The notes under the pieces were generated by a model. It was not told where the DNA came from, ran no database searches, and saw only the letters and a list, made by a program, of their open reading frames with translations. From CBDFKK01 sp965248815 (GTDB lineage Bacteria > Pseudomonadota > Alphaproteobacteria > SMXP01), in assembly GCA_965248815.1 (NCBI GenBank), contig CBDFKK010000007.1, positions 62,001 through 126,000 of the forward strand: a stretch of 64,000 nt of DNA, in the 5' to 3' direction. Below, piece by piece: positions 1-9,294 of this stretch. Each line of letters starts with the position of its first letter. Position 1 is the first letter of the stretch. Both the position numbers and the translations under genes were made by a program.

Positions 1-835
1 TGAGCAACTTGTCGAGATCGATACCGGTCTTCAGGCCCATTGCTTCCAACATAAAGACCAAGTCTTCGGTGACGATATTACCGCTAGCGCCCGGCGCAAA
101 TGGACAGCCGCCGATACCGCCGAGCGAACTATCAATTGTTGTAAGGCCCTCTTCGATCGCTGCCAAAACATTGGCAAGACCAAGGCCGCGCGTATTGTGC
201 AAATGAATTCCGGTGATCGCGTCTGCACCAACGGCGGCGCGCACTGCGCGGATCATGTCTTTGACTTGTTTCGGATTGGCGTAACCGGTCGTATCGGACA
301 AGCCGACTTCATCGCAGCCTGCTTCCATCAATTGCTCGGCAATCTGGACGACCTTCGATTGCGGGACTTCGCCTTCAAGGGTACAGCCGAACGCCGTCGA
401 CAACCCGCCTTCGAACTTCGGGCGCTCGGTCTCTGGCAAACTCTTGATCAGGGCAACGATGCCGCGCACTTCATCGAGCATTTGGGCATGATCGCGGCGC
501 ACATTACTAAGGCTGTGAGTTTCGCTAACGGACAGAGGAATGGTGATTTTGTGAACGCCGGTTTTGACGGCATTCTCCGCGCCCTTAAGATTGGGTACCA
601 GCACCGCCACGGTGAGGCCATTGATGGTCAGCGCGTGCTTGACGACTTCGGCCGTATCTGCGAGCTGGGGCAAAAGCTTGGGCGGCACGAACGAACCGAC
701 CTCGATCTCCGGCACGCCGGCCGCCGCTTCCGCTGTGATCCACGCCTTCTTGGCCGTGGTCGGCATAATCGAGTCGATGCTTTGCAGACCGTCCCGCGGG
801 CCGACTTCGCTGATCTCAATGTCAATGGCGCTCAT
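1..835 (-). CDS. HMG-CoA lyase family protein, C-terminus cut by window edge
   Basis: DRE-TIM metallolyase that would cleave a 3-hydroxy-3-methylglutaryl-CoA-type thioester to acetyl-CoA plus a keto acid. The visible 278 residues start MSAIDIEISEVGPRDGLQ. They keep the catalytic Arg in GPRDGLQ (R14), the metal-binding HLH (211-213), the catalytic Cys in GGCPFAPGA (C244) and the following Asn (N253). The family is about 300 residues, so roughly the last 20 lie outside the window. It is divergent from a CaiB-type CoA-transferase, a pairing common in branched-chain or C5-dicarboxylate breakdown, so citramalyl-CoA or related substrates are also possible. The family call is firm; the exact substrate is not. 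Confidence 0.93.
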   Translation of the reverse strand, partial: MSAIDIEISEVGPRDGLQSIDSIMPTTAKKAWITAEAAAGVPEIEVGSFVPPKLLPQLADTAEVVKHALTINGLTVAVLVPNLKGAENAVKTGVHKITIPLSVSETHSLSNVRRDHAQMLDEVRGIVALIKSLPETERPKFEGGLSTAFGCTLEGEVPQSKVVQIAEQLMEAGCDEVGLSDTTGYANPKQVKDMIRAVRAAVGADAITGIHLHNTRGLGLANVLAAIEEGLTTIDSSLGGIGGCPFAPGASGNIVTEDLVFMLEAMGLKTGIDLDKLL

Positions 836-970
836 AAGCCTTTACCATGATCTGTGAATGGATTAAGTGAAACTCGGCTTGTGCCCCTGCCTATCTCATG
901 GGTTTTACCCCATCGAGCCACGCGACGGAAGCGGGGCCCGCCTCTTCTCTAACTAAGGACGAAAACCGGC

Positions 971-2161
971 ATGTCAACTAGCTCAGATCTTCCTTTGTCG
1001 GGCATTAAGGTCGTTGAATTTACCCACATGGTGATGGGCCCCACCGTCGGCGTGATCTTGGCCGATCTCGGCGCGGACGTGATCAAGGTCGAGCCCTTGA
1101 AAGGCGACAACACGCGCCGTCTCATGGGCTCGGGCTCCGGCTACTTCCCGATGTATAACCGCAACAAGAAGAGCGTCTGTCTCGATCTCAAGGCGCCTGA
1201 GGGCAACAAGATCGCACGGGCGCTGATCGACAAGGCCGATGTCGTGATCGAAAACTTCCGGCCAGGTGCCATGGACAAACTGGGATTCGGCTATACCGAA
1301 CTATCCAAGGATAATTCGCGCCTGATCTATTGCTCCGCTAAAGGCTTCTTGGCAGGCCCTTACGAAAAGCGCACCGCCCTCGACGAAGTCTGTCAAATGA
1401 TGGGAGGTCTTGCGTATATGACCGGCCCGCCGGGCAAGCCGCTGCGCGCGGGCGCCTCGGTCATCGATGTCACCGGCGGCATGTTCTCGGTCATTGGCAT
1501 TTTGGCCGCGCTTGAAGAGCGCCACCGCACGGGCAAAGGCCAGCAAGTCAAAAGTTCGCTGTTCGAAACCACGGTCTACCTCGTCGGTCAGCACATGGCG
1601 CAATACGCCGTGACGGGAAAGCCGGCGAGCCCCATGCCCGTTCGCGTCTCAGCCTGGGCCATTTACGATGTGTTCGAGACCAAGGACGACTCACAAGTTT
1701 TTGTTGGCGTCGTCAGCGACACGCAATGGAAAAAGTTTTGCGAGTTCTTCGATCTGCCGGAATTCGGCAACGACGAGACCATGGCCGCGAACAATGACCG
1801 GGTTCAAAAGCGTGACGTCATCCTTCCCAAGATCCAAGAGATGTTTAAACAACTGACCCGCGCCGAACTGCTCGCCAAGCTCGAAGAGATCGGCCTGCCC
1901 TTCGCGCCGATCATGCGGCCCGAAGATTTGCTCGACGATCCTCATTTGAAAGCATCGGGCGGGTTATTGGATCTGACCATTCCGGGCGGTGACACGGCCA
2001 AGCTTCCTGCCCTACCCTTGGAGATGGACGGCCACCGCTTTGGCGTGCGCCAAGACCTACCTAAAGAAGCCGAACACACCAAAGAGACGCTCAGCGATCT
2101 CGGTTATTCGGACGCGGAAATTCAGAAGCTGGTCGACGACTGCATTGCACGGATTGAGTAA
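971..2161 (+). CDS. CaiB/BaiF family CoA-transferase
   Basis: Family III CoA-transferase, 396 aa, the usual length. The N-terminus LSGIKVVEFTHMVMGP is the typical family start, and the segment MYNRNKKSVCLDLK (61-74) is the conserved CoA-binding region. The catalytic Asp is D166 in ASVIDVTGG. These enzymes move CoA between carboxylic acids through an aspartyl anhydride. It is divergent from the HMG-CoA-lyase-like gene, which suggests the two activate and then cleave one acid. The start follows CTAAGGACG about 10 bases upstream. Substrate unknown. Confidence 0.93.
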   Translation: MSTSSDLPLSGIKVVEFTHMVMGPTVGVILADLGADVIKVEPLKGDNTRRLMGSGSGYFPMYNRNKKSVCLDLKAPEGNKIARALIDKADVVIENFRPGAMDKLGFGYTELSKDNSRLIYCSAKGFLAGPYEKRTALDEVCQMMGGLAYMTGPPGKPLRAGASVIDVTGGMFSVIGILAALEERHRTGKGQQVKSSLFETTVYLVGQHMAQYAVTGKPASPMPVRVSAWAIYDVFETKDDSQVFVGVVSDTQWKKFCEFFDLPEFGNDETMAANNDRVQKRDVILPKIQEMFKQLTRAELLAKLEEIGLPFAPIMRPEDLLDDPHLKASGGLLDLTIPGGDTAKLPALPLEMDGHRFGVRQDLPKEAEHTKETLSDLGYSDAEIQKLVDDCIARIE

Positions 2162-2182
2162 CAAGAAAACCATGCTCCTTAG

Positions 2183-2650
2183 ATGAAGCACGTCTTCTGG
2201 GTCATTGAGAACAAGTTGGCCGGCCGTCCCGGCCCCGATCTCGAGCCCTGGGATATTGGCGAACTCTTCGACGCCGGAATACGAGCCGTATTGTCAGTCA
2301 ACCCAGGGATCTCAGTCGCTAGGGACGAACTGAACCAACGTGGTATCTCATACCGCTGCGTCTCCTTGACATCAGATGCTCCACCATTGCCTGGCGATGT
2401 AGACATCTGTCTTGATCGTCTTCCGGAGGCTCTGTCCTTTGTCGAATCGCAAATCGGGAACAACAGACCCGCCTTAGTGCATTGCCGTTCGGGCAAAGAT
2501 CGCACCGGTCTGTTCATGGCGTACTACCTGCTCAAAAAGCATGACCTGTCGCCTGATGAAGCCATCGATAAAGTCAAGCGCTGCCGGCCGATTGCGCTGT
2601 CGGCAGACGGATGGAACGATTTCGCTTTGAACGTCTTGCGCAGCTGCTGA
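2183..2650 (+). CDS. Dual-specificity/tyrosine protein phosphatase family protein
   Basis: A 155-aa cysteine-based phosphatase. The P-loop is HCRSGKDRTG, with nucleophile C101 and R107 forming the CX5R motif. The SDAPP loop near residue 65 could supply the general acid. The N-terminal strand-loop pattern (ending VLSVNPG) is that of small bacterial DSP-like enzymes. It begins 22 bases after the CoA-transferase gene and may be co-transcribed, though no functional link is evident. The target could be phosphoprotein or phosphoinositide-like. Confidence 0.85.
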   Translation: MKHVFWVIENKLAGRPGPDLEPWDIGELFDAGIRAVLSVNPGISVARDELNQRGISYRCVSLTSDAPPLPGDVDICLDRLPEALSFVESQIGNNRPALVHCRSGKDRTGLFMAYYLLKKHDLSPDEAIDKVKRCRPIALSADGWNDFALNVLRSC

Positions 2651-2688
2651 CGGCAAAAAACACCGGCAATCCATCACAACCAAGAACG

Positions 2689-3534
2689 CTAGGCTTGAAA
2701 CGTATATTCCTGGTAAGTGAAACGTTCTTCGTATCCTAACCGACGATAGATTTTATTCGACGTGGGATTAGTATTGTTTGCAAAAAGACAACACCACTTC
2801 TTACCGCTATTCAAAATATGCTGACTTAGATTAGCCACGCATGCTGATGCATATCCCTTTTCTCTTTCAGGGTCGGGCGTATATACCAAGCCGACACGAG
2901 CGCTGGTCTCGGTCATAGGCGCATAAGCTGCAATCGAGACAGGAGAGCCATCTATTTCCCACACAAATATTTCGCCATCTCTAATTCTCTTTAGTGTCGC
3001 TTCTCGATTCCGTCTTTGCTCGTGTTCGCCAAGGCCTGCGTCCTTGGAAAACTGAACGAGCCAATCGGTCAACCAAACTGCATCAATTTTGTTGGCCGCA
3101 CGAAATTTCCCCTGAGTTTTTTCGGGCATCAAGACTTTCTTTAAAGCATAGAAAGTCAATTCCGTTCTAGCCTCTACTTTTTGCCCTGTCGTTTTTTCCC
3201 ATTTGCCAGCAAATGCAGCGCTCATTTCTTGAGGGCCGACAACTCCAGGAACGCTAGTTTCGTTTTGTAGAATGTCTCCTATGATTAGAGAGCAGGCCGA
3301 TTTGTTTCCTTTGGATATGACCAGGTTAAAAGGAGGGGTCTGTAACGCCGCCAATACCGGCCGATTTTCGTCTTTAACTGCCACCATATAGGCGTCTTTG
3401 TAATAGCCTTTTCGAATACGACTTAGCAGTCCAATCATGACATTGTTTGCCATCTCCAAGTCATCGGAAGATGACAGGAAATCGTAAACCTCAGAGGCAA
3501 AACTGTTCACATTTGAATAGGACTGTTTTCTCAT
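2689..3534 (-). CDS. GNAT family N-acetyltransferase
   Basis: 281 aa. The C-terminal half carries a GNAT fold: a beta-bulge strand ARVGLVYTPDP followed by the acetyl-CoA loop EREKGYASA (R/Q-x-x-G-x-G/A type) and a helix, then KWCCLFANNTNPTSNKIYRRLGYE, the usual last strand and helix. The N-terminal ~150 residues resemble the two-domain GNATs with an extra N-terminal half. Codon use is more AT-rich than the genes on either side, suggesting relatively recent acquisition. Convergent with the phosphatase gene. Acceptor unknown. Confidence 0.8.
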   Translation of the reverse strand: MRKQSYSNVNSFASEVYDFLSSSDDLEMANNVMIGLLSRIRKGYYKDAYMVAVKDENRPVLAALQTPPFNLVISKGNKSACSLIIGDILQNETSVPGVVGPQEMSAAFAGKWEKTTGQKVEARTELTFYALKKVLMPEKTQGKFRAANKIDAVWLTDWLVQFSKDAGLGEHEQRRNREATLKRIRDGEIFVWEIDGSPVSIAAYAPMTETSARVGLVYTPDPEREKGYASACVANLSQHILNSGKKWCCLFANNTNPTSNKIYRRLGYEERFTYQEYTFQA

Positions 3535-3551
3535 ACTAATTCAATATCATA

Positions 3552-4355
3552 ATGCCGCACGACAAGACGAGAGCTCTTACGAATATGGCAAATTGCGATC
3601 CCACAGAGCAATTCACTAATCGCGTTGACAATTACGTCAAGTACCGGCCGTCCTATCCGCCACAAGTGCTCGACACGTTGCAAACCCACTGCAGCCTCAA
3701 CGCGGAGTCAATCGTGGCCGACGTGGGATCGGGCACGGGCATATTCACAACATTGCTCCTTGAGCGCGGCTATAAAGTCTTCGCCGTCGAGCCGAACGAA
3801 AATATGCGTGCGGCGTCCGAGAAAGACCTCTCGGGCAATCCTCTATTTCACAGCACTACCGGCAAAGCGGAAGATACCGGACTTGATGCGAATTCGATTG
3901 ACCTGATCACCGCAGCCCAAGCTTTTCATTGGTTCAATCGCGACAAAGCCAAGCGCGAGTTTACCCGCGTTCTAAAGCCGGACGGTTGGCTCGCCATGAT
4001 CTGGAACGTCAGAACGACCGGTCAACAATTTCAAAAGGCCTATGAAAACGTCCTCGTGCAGAGCGCCCCAGAATACAAAAAGCCAATGCAAAATTATCGC
4101 GCCGGAGGCCTCACTAATGAATTTTTCGGCGAGGAGGGCGCCGGGCGATTCACATTTGCGTATCAGCAAAAGTTCGATTTCGACGGACTTGTCGGCATTA
4201 CGAATTCCGCGTCTTATGTGCCTACCATAGAAGATCCCGCGCTTAATGAACTCATGTCGAAGCTCAAAGCGATCTTCGACGAGCACGCCATCGATGGACA
4301 AATCGCCCTGGACTACGAAACCCGGCTTTATGTCGGCCGATTGAAAGCGTCGTAG
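3552..4355 (+). CDS. Class I SAM-dependent methyltransferase
   Basis: 267 aa, Methyltransf_11 type. Motif I is VADVGSGTGIFT and the acidic ribose-binding residue is in FAVEPNENM. The motif AQAFHWFNRDKAKREFTRVLKPDGWLA spans motifs II-III and is typical of a broad group of small-molecule methyltransferases. The ATG at 3552 is adopted; an in-frame ATG at 3585 is an alternative closer to the conserved region. It lies 17 bases from, and divergent to, the GNAT gene. Substrate cannot be read from sequence. Confidence 0.88.
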   Translation: MPHDKTRALTNMANCDPTEQFTNRVDNYVKYRPSYPPQVLDTLQTHCSLNAESIVADVGSGTGIFTTLLLERGYKVFAVEPNENMRAASEKDLSGNPLFHSTTGKAEDTGLDANSIDLITAAQAFHWFNRDKAKREFTRVLKPDGWLAMIWNVRTTGQQFQKAYENVLVQSAPEYKKPMQNYRAGGLTNEFFGEEGAGRFTFAYQQKFDFDGLVGITNSASYVPTIEDPALNELMSKLKAIFDEHAIDGQIALDYETRLYVGRLKAS

Positions 4356-4460
4356 CTGCGCTTACAAGACGTCTTCAAGTCCTGGTCAAATTCTTTATTT
4401 ATCTTCCCTCCCGGCGCATAGTGCCGCCAAGTCGCAACATGTTTAATTGGGAGAGACAAG

Positions 4461-4835
4461 ATGATTGGGTATGTCACGTTGGGCTGTAACGATTTCGACA
4501 AGGCGTCGGCGTTTTACGACGCGCTCCTCGGTGAGGTCGGCGCCAGGCGGTTTATGGATCACGAGACGTTTATCGCCTGGTCTGTCTCACCAGGCGAGCC
4601 GATGCTGTCCATCATCAAACCCGCAGACGGCAATCCTGCCACGGTCGGAAACGGCGTGATGATCGCGCTCGCGTGTGACTCTAAGGATATGGTCGATCGG
4701 CTCCACAACAAGGCGATGGAATTGGGTGCCCAGGACGAAGGCGCGGTTGGTCTGCGCGGTGCCGGTTTCTATACCGGCTATTTTCGGGATCCTGACGGTA
4801 ACAAGCTGAATTGCTATTACATCGTGCAGCAGTAA
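4461..4835 (+). CDS. VOC family (glyoxalase-like) protein
   Basis: 124 aa, one vicinal-oxygen-chelate module. It has the starting strand MIGYVTLGCNDFDKASAFYDALL and the closing YFRDPDGNKLNCYYI typical of lactoylglutathione-lyase-like and dioxygenase-like proteins. The metal-binding positions are only partly kept, so it may not be a true glyoxalase I. A clear GGGAGAGAC ribosome binding site precedes the ATG by 7 bases. Confidence 0.85.
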   Translation: MIGYVTLGCNDFDKASAFYDALLGEVGARRFMDHETFIAWSVSPGEPMLSIIKPADGNPATVGNGVMIALACDSKDMVDRLHNKAMELGAQDEGAVGLRGAGFYTGYFRDPDGNKLNCYYIVQQ

Positions 4836-4876
4836 CGCCATTCGATTGCTTCGCAGCACAATTTAGACTTTGAACC

Positions 4877-5491
4877 ATGTTCATTCCCGAAAAATTCTCC
4901 GAGCACGACGGCGAGCGCATTCGAACTCTCATGCGCGATAATTCGTTCGCGTTGCTGGTCTCGAGCATGGACGGTAAGCCGTTCGTCGGCCACCTGCCGT
5001 TTCTGATTAGAGAATCCGACGGCCGCATTGATCAGATCATCGGCCATATGGCCAACGGCAATCCGCAAATTGAGAGCGTGCGCGAAGGCCAAGACCTTCT
5101 GGCGGTCTTTCAAGGACCTCATGGTTACGTCTCGCCATCTTGGTATGAAGGACCCGGCGTGCCGACTTGGAACTACGCCACGGTTCACTTGTACGGCGCG
5201 GGTGAAATTATTACGTCGAGCGATGAGGTCCACGCCATGCTGGAAAACCTCACGGACCACCATGAAACCGCGAACGGCACACAATGGACCATGGAAAGCG
5301 TCAGCGATGGGTTTGTTGAGCGTATGATGACGGGCATCACGGCATTTCGGCTTGATGTTCATGACGTGCAAGCCAAGTTTAAACTCAGCCAAAACAAGAG
5401 CCCGCGGGATCAACAGCATGTCATCGAGCAGTTGCGCCTCCGGGGCGACCCGGCATCAATAGCTTTGGCTGATTTGATGGATGACGACTGA
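4877..5491 (+). CDS. FMN-binding negative transcriptional regulator, PaiB family
   Basis: 204 aa, PaiB/FMN-binding split-barrel family. The diagnostic stretches are FVGHLPFLI and GHMANGNPQ near the N-terminus, then FQGPHGYVSPSWYEGPGVPTWNYATVHLYG in the middle, where the VPTWNY core is characteristic. PaiB proteins were described as repressors of sporulation and protease genes in Bacillus. In proteobacteria the role is mostly unknown and a flavin-dependent enzymatic role is possible. Followed after 3 bases by an O-methyltransferase-like gene, suggesting one operon. Confidence 0.9.
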   Translation: MFIPEKFSEHDGERIRTLMRDNSFALLVSSMDGKPFVGHLPFLIRESDGRIDQIIGHMANGNPQIESVREGQDLLAVFQGPHGYVSPSWYEGPGVPTWNYATVHLYGAGEIITSSDEVHAMLENLTDHHETANGTQWTMESVSDGFVERMMTGITAFRLDVHDVQAKFKLSQNKSPRDQQHVIEQLRLRGDPASIALADLMDDD

Positions 5492-5494
5492 GGC

Positions 5495-6067
5495 ATGAAG
5501 CCCACTGCACCGAAACTGCTGGATCAAATCTTAACCGAGACCAAGCAGCTCGGCTTTGAGCTAGTCTCCGACGCCCAGACCGGCGCCTTCCTCCGCGCGC
5601 TCGCGGCAAGCAAGCCAGGAGGCAAGCTGTTGGAAATCGGAACCGGGACCGGTCACGCAACCGCCTGGCTGCTCGACGGTATGGACGCGTCCGCGCGGCT
5701 GTTCACAATCGATATCAATTCCGAAACCAGCGCCGTAGCACAAAACATCCTTGGCGACGACCATCGACTCGAAATGATTGTCGACGACGCGGCGGCGTGG
5801 ATGGTCAGGCAAACCGCTGGGTCATTTGATCTCATCTTTGCCGATGCCATCCCCGGCAAAATTGAAAAATTGGAATTGGCTTGGAACCTACTGGCCCCGG
5901 GCGGGTTCTATTTCGTCGACGACCTCTTGCCGCAACCAACTTGGCCTCCAGGCCACGGCAAAGCAGTAGAACAACTCTTTGCGAATTTGGAGAGCATCAG
6001 CGATTGCACCCTCGTCAACATGAATTGGTCGACGGGCCTATGCGTCGCCATACGCGCTGATAGATGA
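5495..6067 (+). CDS. O-methyltransferase-like SAM-dependent methyltransferase
   Basis: 190 aa. Motif I is KLLEIGTGTGHAT (44-56), followed by the acidic strand LFTIDIN and a DLIFADAIPGK motif resembling the FDLIFIDADK strand of class I O-methyltransferases. The metal-binding residues of catechol O-methyltransferase are only partly present, so the substrate class is uncertain. The start ATG is 3 bases after the PaiB-like stop (TGAGGCATG), consistent with translational coupling. Confidence 0.82.
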   Translation: MKPTAPKLLDQILTETKQLGFELVSDAQTGAFLRALAASKPGGKLLEIGTGTGHATAWLLDGMDASARLFTIDINSETSAVAQNILGDDHRLEMIVDDAAAWMVRQTAGSFDLIFADAIPGKIEKLELAWNLLAPGGFYFVDDLLPQPTWPPGHGKAVEQLFANLESISDCTLVNMNWSTGLCVAIRADR

Positions 6068-6185
6068 AATTCAGCAGCTCTGCATGTTCATCAATCCCAC
6101 GGTCAAGCCGCAGAACGACAAGTTCTCTTTAACACGCGCCTTGAAATGCACACCCCCTTACCGGTCCGTCGCTTTGCACCGGACA

Positions 6186-6212
6186 CCCTCTCCCCCTAAC
6201 GGGGGGAGAGGG
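6186..6212. repeat. GC-rich intergenic hairpin
   Basis: A perfect 11-bp inverted repeat CCCTCTCCCCC (6186-6196) / GGGGGAGAGGG (6202-6212) with a 5-base loop sits between two convergent genes. The flanking bases 6213-6250 continue GC-rich and partly complementary. It has no T-run, so it is more like an interspersed intergenic palindrome than an intrinsic terminator. No second copy was found in this window. Confidence 0.5.
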
Positions 6213-6301
6213 AGACGAGGCGGCAATGCCGTCGAGTGGGGTGAGGGGGTGGTTACAGCCGGGGCAAGAGGTGCGTCGAATTGGGATGACAGAAGAACTA
6301 C

Positions 6302-6901
6302 TCAAAGTTCAGCGATGGCCGCTTCCACGTCGGCGATTGATTTCACATGCACGGCCTGCATGCCGACGGCTCTGGCGCTGGCGACATTTTCAAGCAAATC
6401 GTCAAAGAATAAGATTTGGCTGGGATCTGTCTGCGTTTCTTTAGCGACGTGTCGAAAAGATTCAGCTTCAGGTTTCCGCATTCCCATATCACATGACGCA
6501 AATATGCGCTGAAACGAGTCAAACAAATCTGTAAATCGTGCTTCCAAAACGCGCATGTGTGAAAAGTTGGTATTGGTAAAAGTAAAGAGCGAATGCGTTG
6601 TCCCGGCTTGCTTCAAGAGTGAGCCAATACCCGGCATCTCGCCGACATGAACTGAATTCCAACCCTCGGCAAACTGTTCATCCGTGATTTCAATTGCTAG
6701 TTGGCGACGCAACGCCTGATAATAGTGCGCTTCATGAATTTCACCGCGTTCATGGCGCATATAGGCATCATCGACTTCATAACGCGAGGAAATGGTCTCG
6801 ATCTGCTCACCGGCGTGATCGGCCCAGCACTGAAACGCGCGATTGAAGTCAACATCGATCACAACGCCGCCAAAGTCAAAGAGAAGCGCTTCGATATCCA
6901 T
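6302..6901 (-). CDS. HAD-superfamily hydrolase (haloacid dehalogenase-like)
   Basis: 199 aa from the ATG at 6901 (MDIEALLFDFGGVV). Motif I is DFGGVV with the nucleophilic Asp; the +2 acid is Gly, as in YihX-type HADs. Motif II is FTFTNTN, motif III is the Lys of GMRKPEAESF and motif IV is FFDDLLENV. The cap region lies at about 20-85. It begins 13 bases after the leuD stop, so it probably belongs to the leuCD operon. An upstream in-frame ATG at 6952 would overlap leuD and is not preferred. Confidence 0.87.
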   Translation of the reverse strand: MDIEALLFDFGGVVIDVDFNRAFQCWADHAGEQIETISSRYEVDDAYMRHERGEIHEAHYYQALRRQLAIEITDEQFAEGWNSVHVGEMPGIGSLLKQAGTTHSLFTFTNTNFSHMRVLEARFTDLFDSFQRIFASCDMGMRKPEAESFRHVAKETQTDPSQILFFDDLLENVASARAVGMQAVHVKSIADVEAAIAEL

Positions 6902-6914
6902 ATAAGTGGACACG

Positions 6915-7547
6915 CTAGCTGTGTGCCTCAACGTAAACCCACGACCGTTCACTGCGGTCGCTTTTCTGAAAAGCCGCGATCGCTTGCTTGTGCTGGAGCG
7001 TCATGTCGATCATGTCGAGACCCTCGAGCAGCATGTGCTTGTTGGCGGGCTCCAGGTCGAACATGTGGGTCGTGCTATCCGGCGCGGTCACTTTACTGTT
7101 TGGCAAATCGATGTGAATTTTATTCGCCTGCGGATCGCCTTCAACCTGGGCAGCCAGCGCCTTGACGACTTCGTCCTCGAGCACAATCGGCACGATGCCG
7201 TTGCGCACGCAATTGTTGTAAAAAATGGCACCGAAGCTGGGAGCGATGACGGCACGAATACCAAATTCGGCAAGCGCCCACACGGCGTGCTCGCGCGACG
7301 AACCGCAGCCGAAATTGATCCCCGACAAGAGGATGCTGGCGCTTGCATAGGCGGGCTGGTTCAAAACAAAGTCGGGATTGAGCTCGCGGCCGCCTTGCTC
7401 GGTATAGCGCCAGCCCGCAAACAATCCTTCGCTCAATCCTTCTTTGGAAACTCGTTTCATTTCCCGCGAGGGAATAATCGCATCGGTGTCGACATTAATA
7501 CGCAGGATCGGTGCAGCGACGCCGGTATGTTCGATGAACTTTTCCAT
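6915..7547 (-). CDS. leuD: 3-isopropylmalate dehydratase small subunit
   Basis: LeuD, 210 aa. With LeuC it isomerises 2-isopropylmalate to 3-isopropylmalate in leucine biosynthesis. Diagnostic segments are RINVDTDAIIPSR near the N-terminus, GINFGCGSSREHAVWAL in the middle (the swivelling-domain active-site loop) and FYNNCVRNGI. Length is normal for bacterial LeuD. It starts 4 bases after the leuC stop, so the two are one transcript. No leuB is seen beside it. Confidence 0.97.
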   Translation of the reverse strand: MEKFIEHTGVAAPILRINVDTDAIIPSREMKRVSKEGLSEGLFAGWRYTEQGGRELNPDFVLNQPAYASASILLSGINFGCGSSREHAVWALAEFGIRAVIAPSFGAIFYNNCVRNGIVPIVLEDEVVKALAAQVEGDPQANKIHIDLPNSKVTAPDSTTHMFDLEPANKHMLLEGLDMIDMTLQHKQAIAAFQKSDRSERSWVYVEAHS

Positions 7548-7551
7548 GGGT

Positions 7552-8955
7552 TCACAAATACTTTCGCGGATCGGTGATTTTGCCGTCGATGGCAGACGCC
7601 GCCACCATGGCAGGACTCGCCAAATGTGAGCGCGTCTCCGGCCCTTGGCGGCTTTCGAAATTGCGGTTGGTGCTGGTCACGACGCGCTCCTGAAAGCCCA
7701 TGGCTTCGCCGCCAGCGTAAAAACACATCGAACAACCGGACTCGCGCCACTCGAAGCCGGCATCCTTGAACACTTGGTCAAGGCCTTCTTTTTCTGCTTC
7801 GACTTTCACCACCGACGAGCCCGGCACGATAATGGCCTTGACGCCGTCTGCGACTTTGCGACCTTTCAAAATTTTGGCGGCGAGGCGCAAGTCGCTGATC
7901 CGGCTATTGGTACACGAACCAATGAACGCCGCATCGATTTTCAAATCTTGCAAAGGCGTCCCGGGTTTCAAATCCATGTATTTGAGGGCGCGTTCCATGC
8001 TTGTGCGCGCGTTTTCATCGACTGCGTCATTGGGATCGGGCACGACAGCGTCTACGGGCACCGCATGCTGCGGGCTCGTGCCCCAGGTGACTGTCGGGCT
8101 GATGTCACTGGCGTTAATGTGCAGCTCTTTGTCGAACTCAGCGTCGGCGTCAGACTTTAACGTCTTCCAATAAGCGACCGCTTGATCCCACGCCGCACCT
8201 TTGGGCGCGAACGGTCTCCCCTTTACATAGTCAATCGTCTTGTCGTCAGGCGCGATGGTGCCGCTAAAAGCAGAAAACTCGACCGCCATATTGCACAAAG
8301 TAAAACGCGCCTCGACAGCAAGGTCCTCGATGGCCGAGCCGGCGAATTCGATGGCGTAGCCGCTTCCGCCGGCAGCTGAATATTTTGCAATCAAATGAAG
8401 GATCATATCTTTGGCGTAAGTAGCCGGTCCCAGCTTACCGTCAAAGGTGACGCGCATGGTCTTCGGCTTTTTAAGCTTCAGCGTTTTGGTCACCAGCGCA
8501 TGTTCGGCTTCGGTTGAACCGATGCCCCAGGCGAGCGCGCCTAAACCTCCCAGCGTGCAGGTGTGACTATCGGGACAGATGAGTGTGACGCCGGGCAGTG
8601 CGATGCCTTGCTCGGGCGAGACCACGTGGACGATGCCTTGGCGCGGATCGCCCAAATCGAAAAAGTGAATGCCTGCTGCGTTGGCGGCCTCGCGCGTGGT
8701 TTGAATAAAGGCCTTGCCGCCTTCCATGATCGTGTCGTCGCTGCGCCCAGGCAAAGTGTCAACAATATGATCGAGGGTGCAAAACACGTGCTCCGGATTA
8801 AGGATTTTTCGTCCTTTTGCCTCGATGGATTTTAGAGCAATGCTGCCGGTCCGCTCGTGCAAGAAAATCCGGTCGATATAGATAAGGTCGGTCCCGTCAT
8901 CGAGGCTTTTTACGAGATGGGCTTGCCACAGCTTTTCGAACAGAGATTGGGCCAT
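7552..8955 (-). CDS. leuC: 3-isopropylmalate dehydratase large subunit
   Basis: LeuC, 467 aa, the catalytic aconitase-superfamily subunit. It starts MAQSLFEKLWQAHLV and has the DRIFLHERTG segment, DSHTCTLGGLGALAWGIG, and the 4Fe-4S cysteine motifs GSCTNSR and SGCSMCFY. These bind the cluster that dehydrates 2-isopropylmalate. First gene of leuC-leuD-HAD on the minus strand. Confidence 0.97.
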   Translation of the reverse strand: MAQSLFEKLWQAHLVKSLDDGTDLIYIDRIFLHERTGSIALKSIEAKGRKILNPEHVFCTLDHIVDTLPGRSDDTIMEGGKAFIQTTREAANAAGIHFFDLGDPRQGIVHVVSPEQGIALPGVTLICPDSHTCTLGGLGALAWGIGSTEAEHALVTKTLKLKKPKTMRVTFDGKLGPATYAKDMILHLIAKYSAAGGSGYAIEFAGSAIEDLAVEARFTLCNMAVEFSAFSGTIAPDDKTIDYVKGRPFAPKGAAWDQAVAYWKTLKSDADAEFDKELHINASDISPTVTWGTSPQHAVPVDAVVPDPNDAVDENARTSMERALKYMDLKPGTPLQDLKIDAAFIGSCTNSRISDLRLAAKILKGRKVADGVKAIIVPGSSVVKVEAEKEGLDQVFKDAGFEWRESGCSMCFYAGGEAMGFQERVVTSTNRNFESRQGPETRSHLASPAMVAASAIDGKITDPRKYL

Positions 8956-9294
8956 CGGACCATATTTTCTGAGATTTAGGCGAGATACGGCCTACTCCCG
9001 GCTAACGCCTCTAAGCGCGCGGATACTAGGCACTTACGCCGAGGCTTCCAAGACCGATTTCGCACTTGCGGAATCGAAAAGCTGGCCACCGTCCGCGGCG
9101 AATACGGCAATAAATCATCGCAATTGCGAAACGCTCATGTGGCCCTTAGGTATAAAGATTGCAAGGAATGGGGAAACGCCTTAGATAAGCCCAGCCTTTC
9201 AAATGGGTGAGCGGTGCAGTCCTTGAGTTTTCTACAGGGACATGATTTTCTTATCGATCTCGCGAAAACCGGCGGCTCCAGCTGCCGATTAAAG
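8956..9294. other. Divergent intergenic region, leuC / pckG
   Basis: About 340 bases between two divergent genes. A TATAAA at 9151-9156 could be a -10 element for the PEP carboxykinase gene, but no matching -35 at normal spacing is evident. No leucine-rich leader peptide or attenuator-like hairpin was recognised on the leuC side. Confidence 0.3.

Noticed and set aside
197..850. Long plus-strand open frame of 217 codons
   Set aside because: It is the antisense shadow of the HMG-CoA-lyase-family gene, whose motifs are complete on the minus strand.
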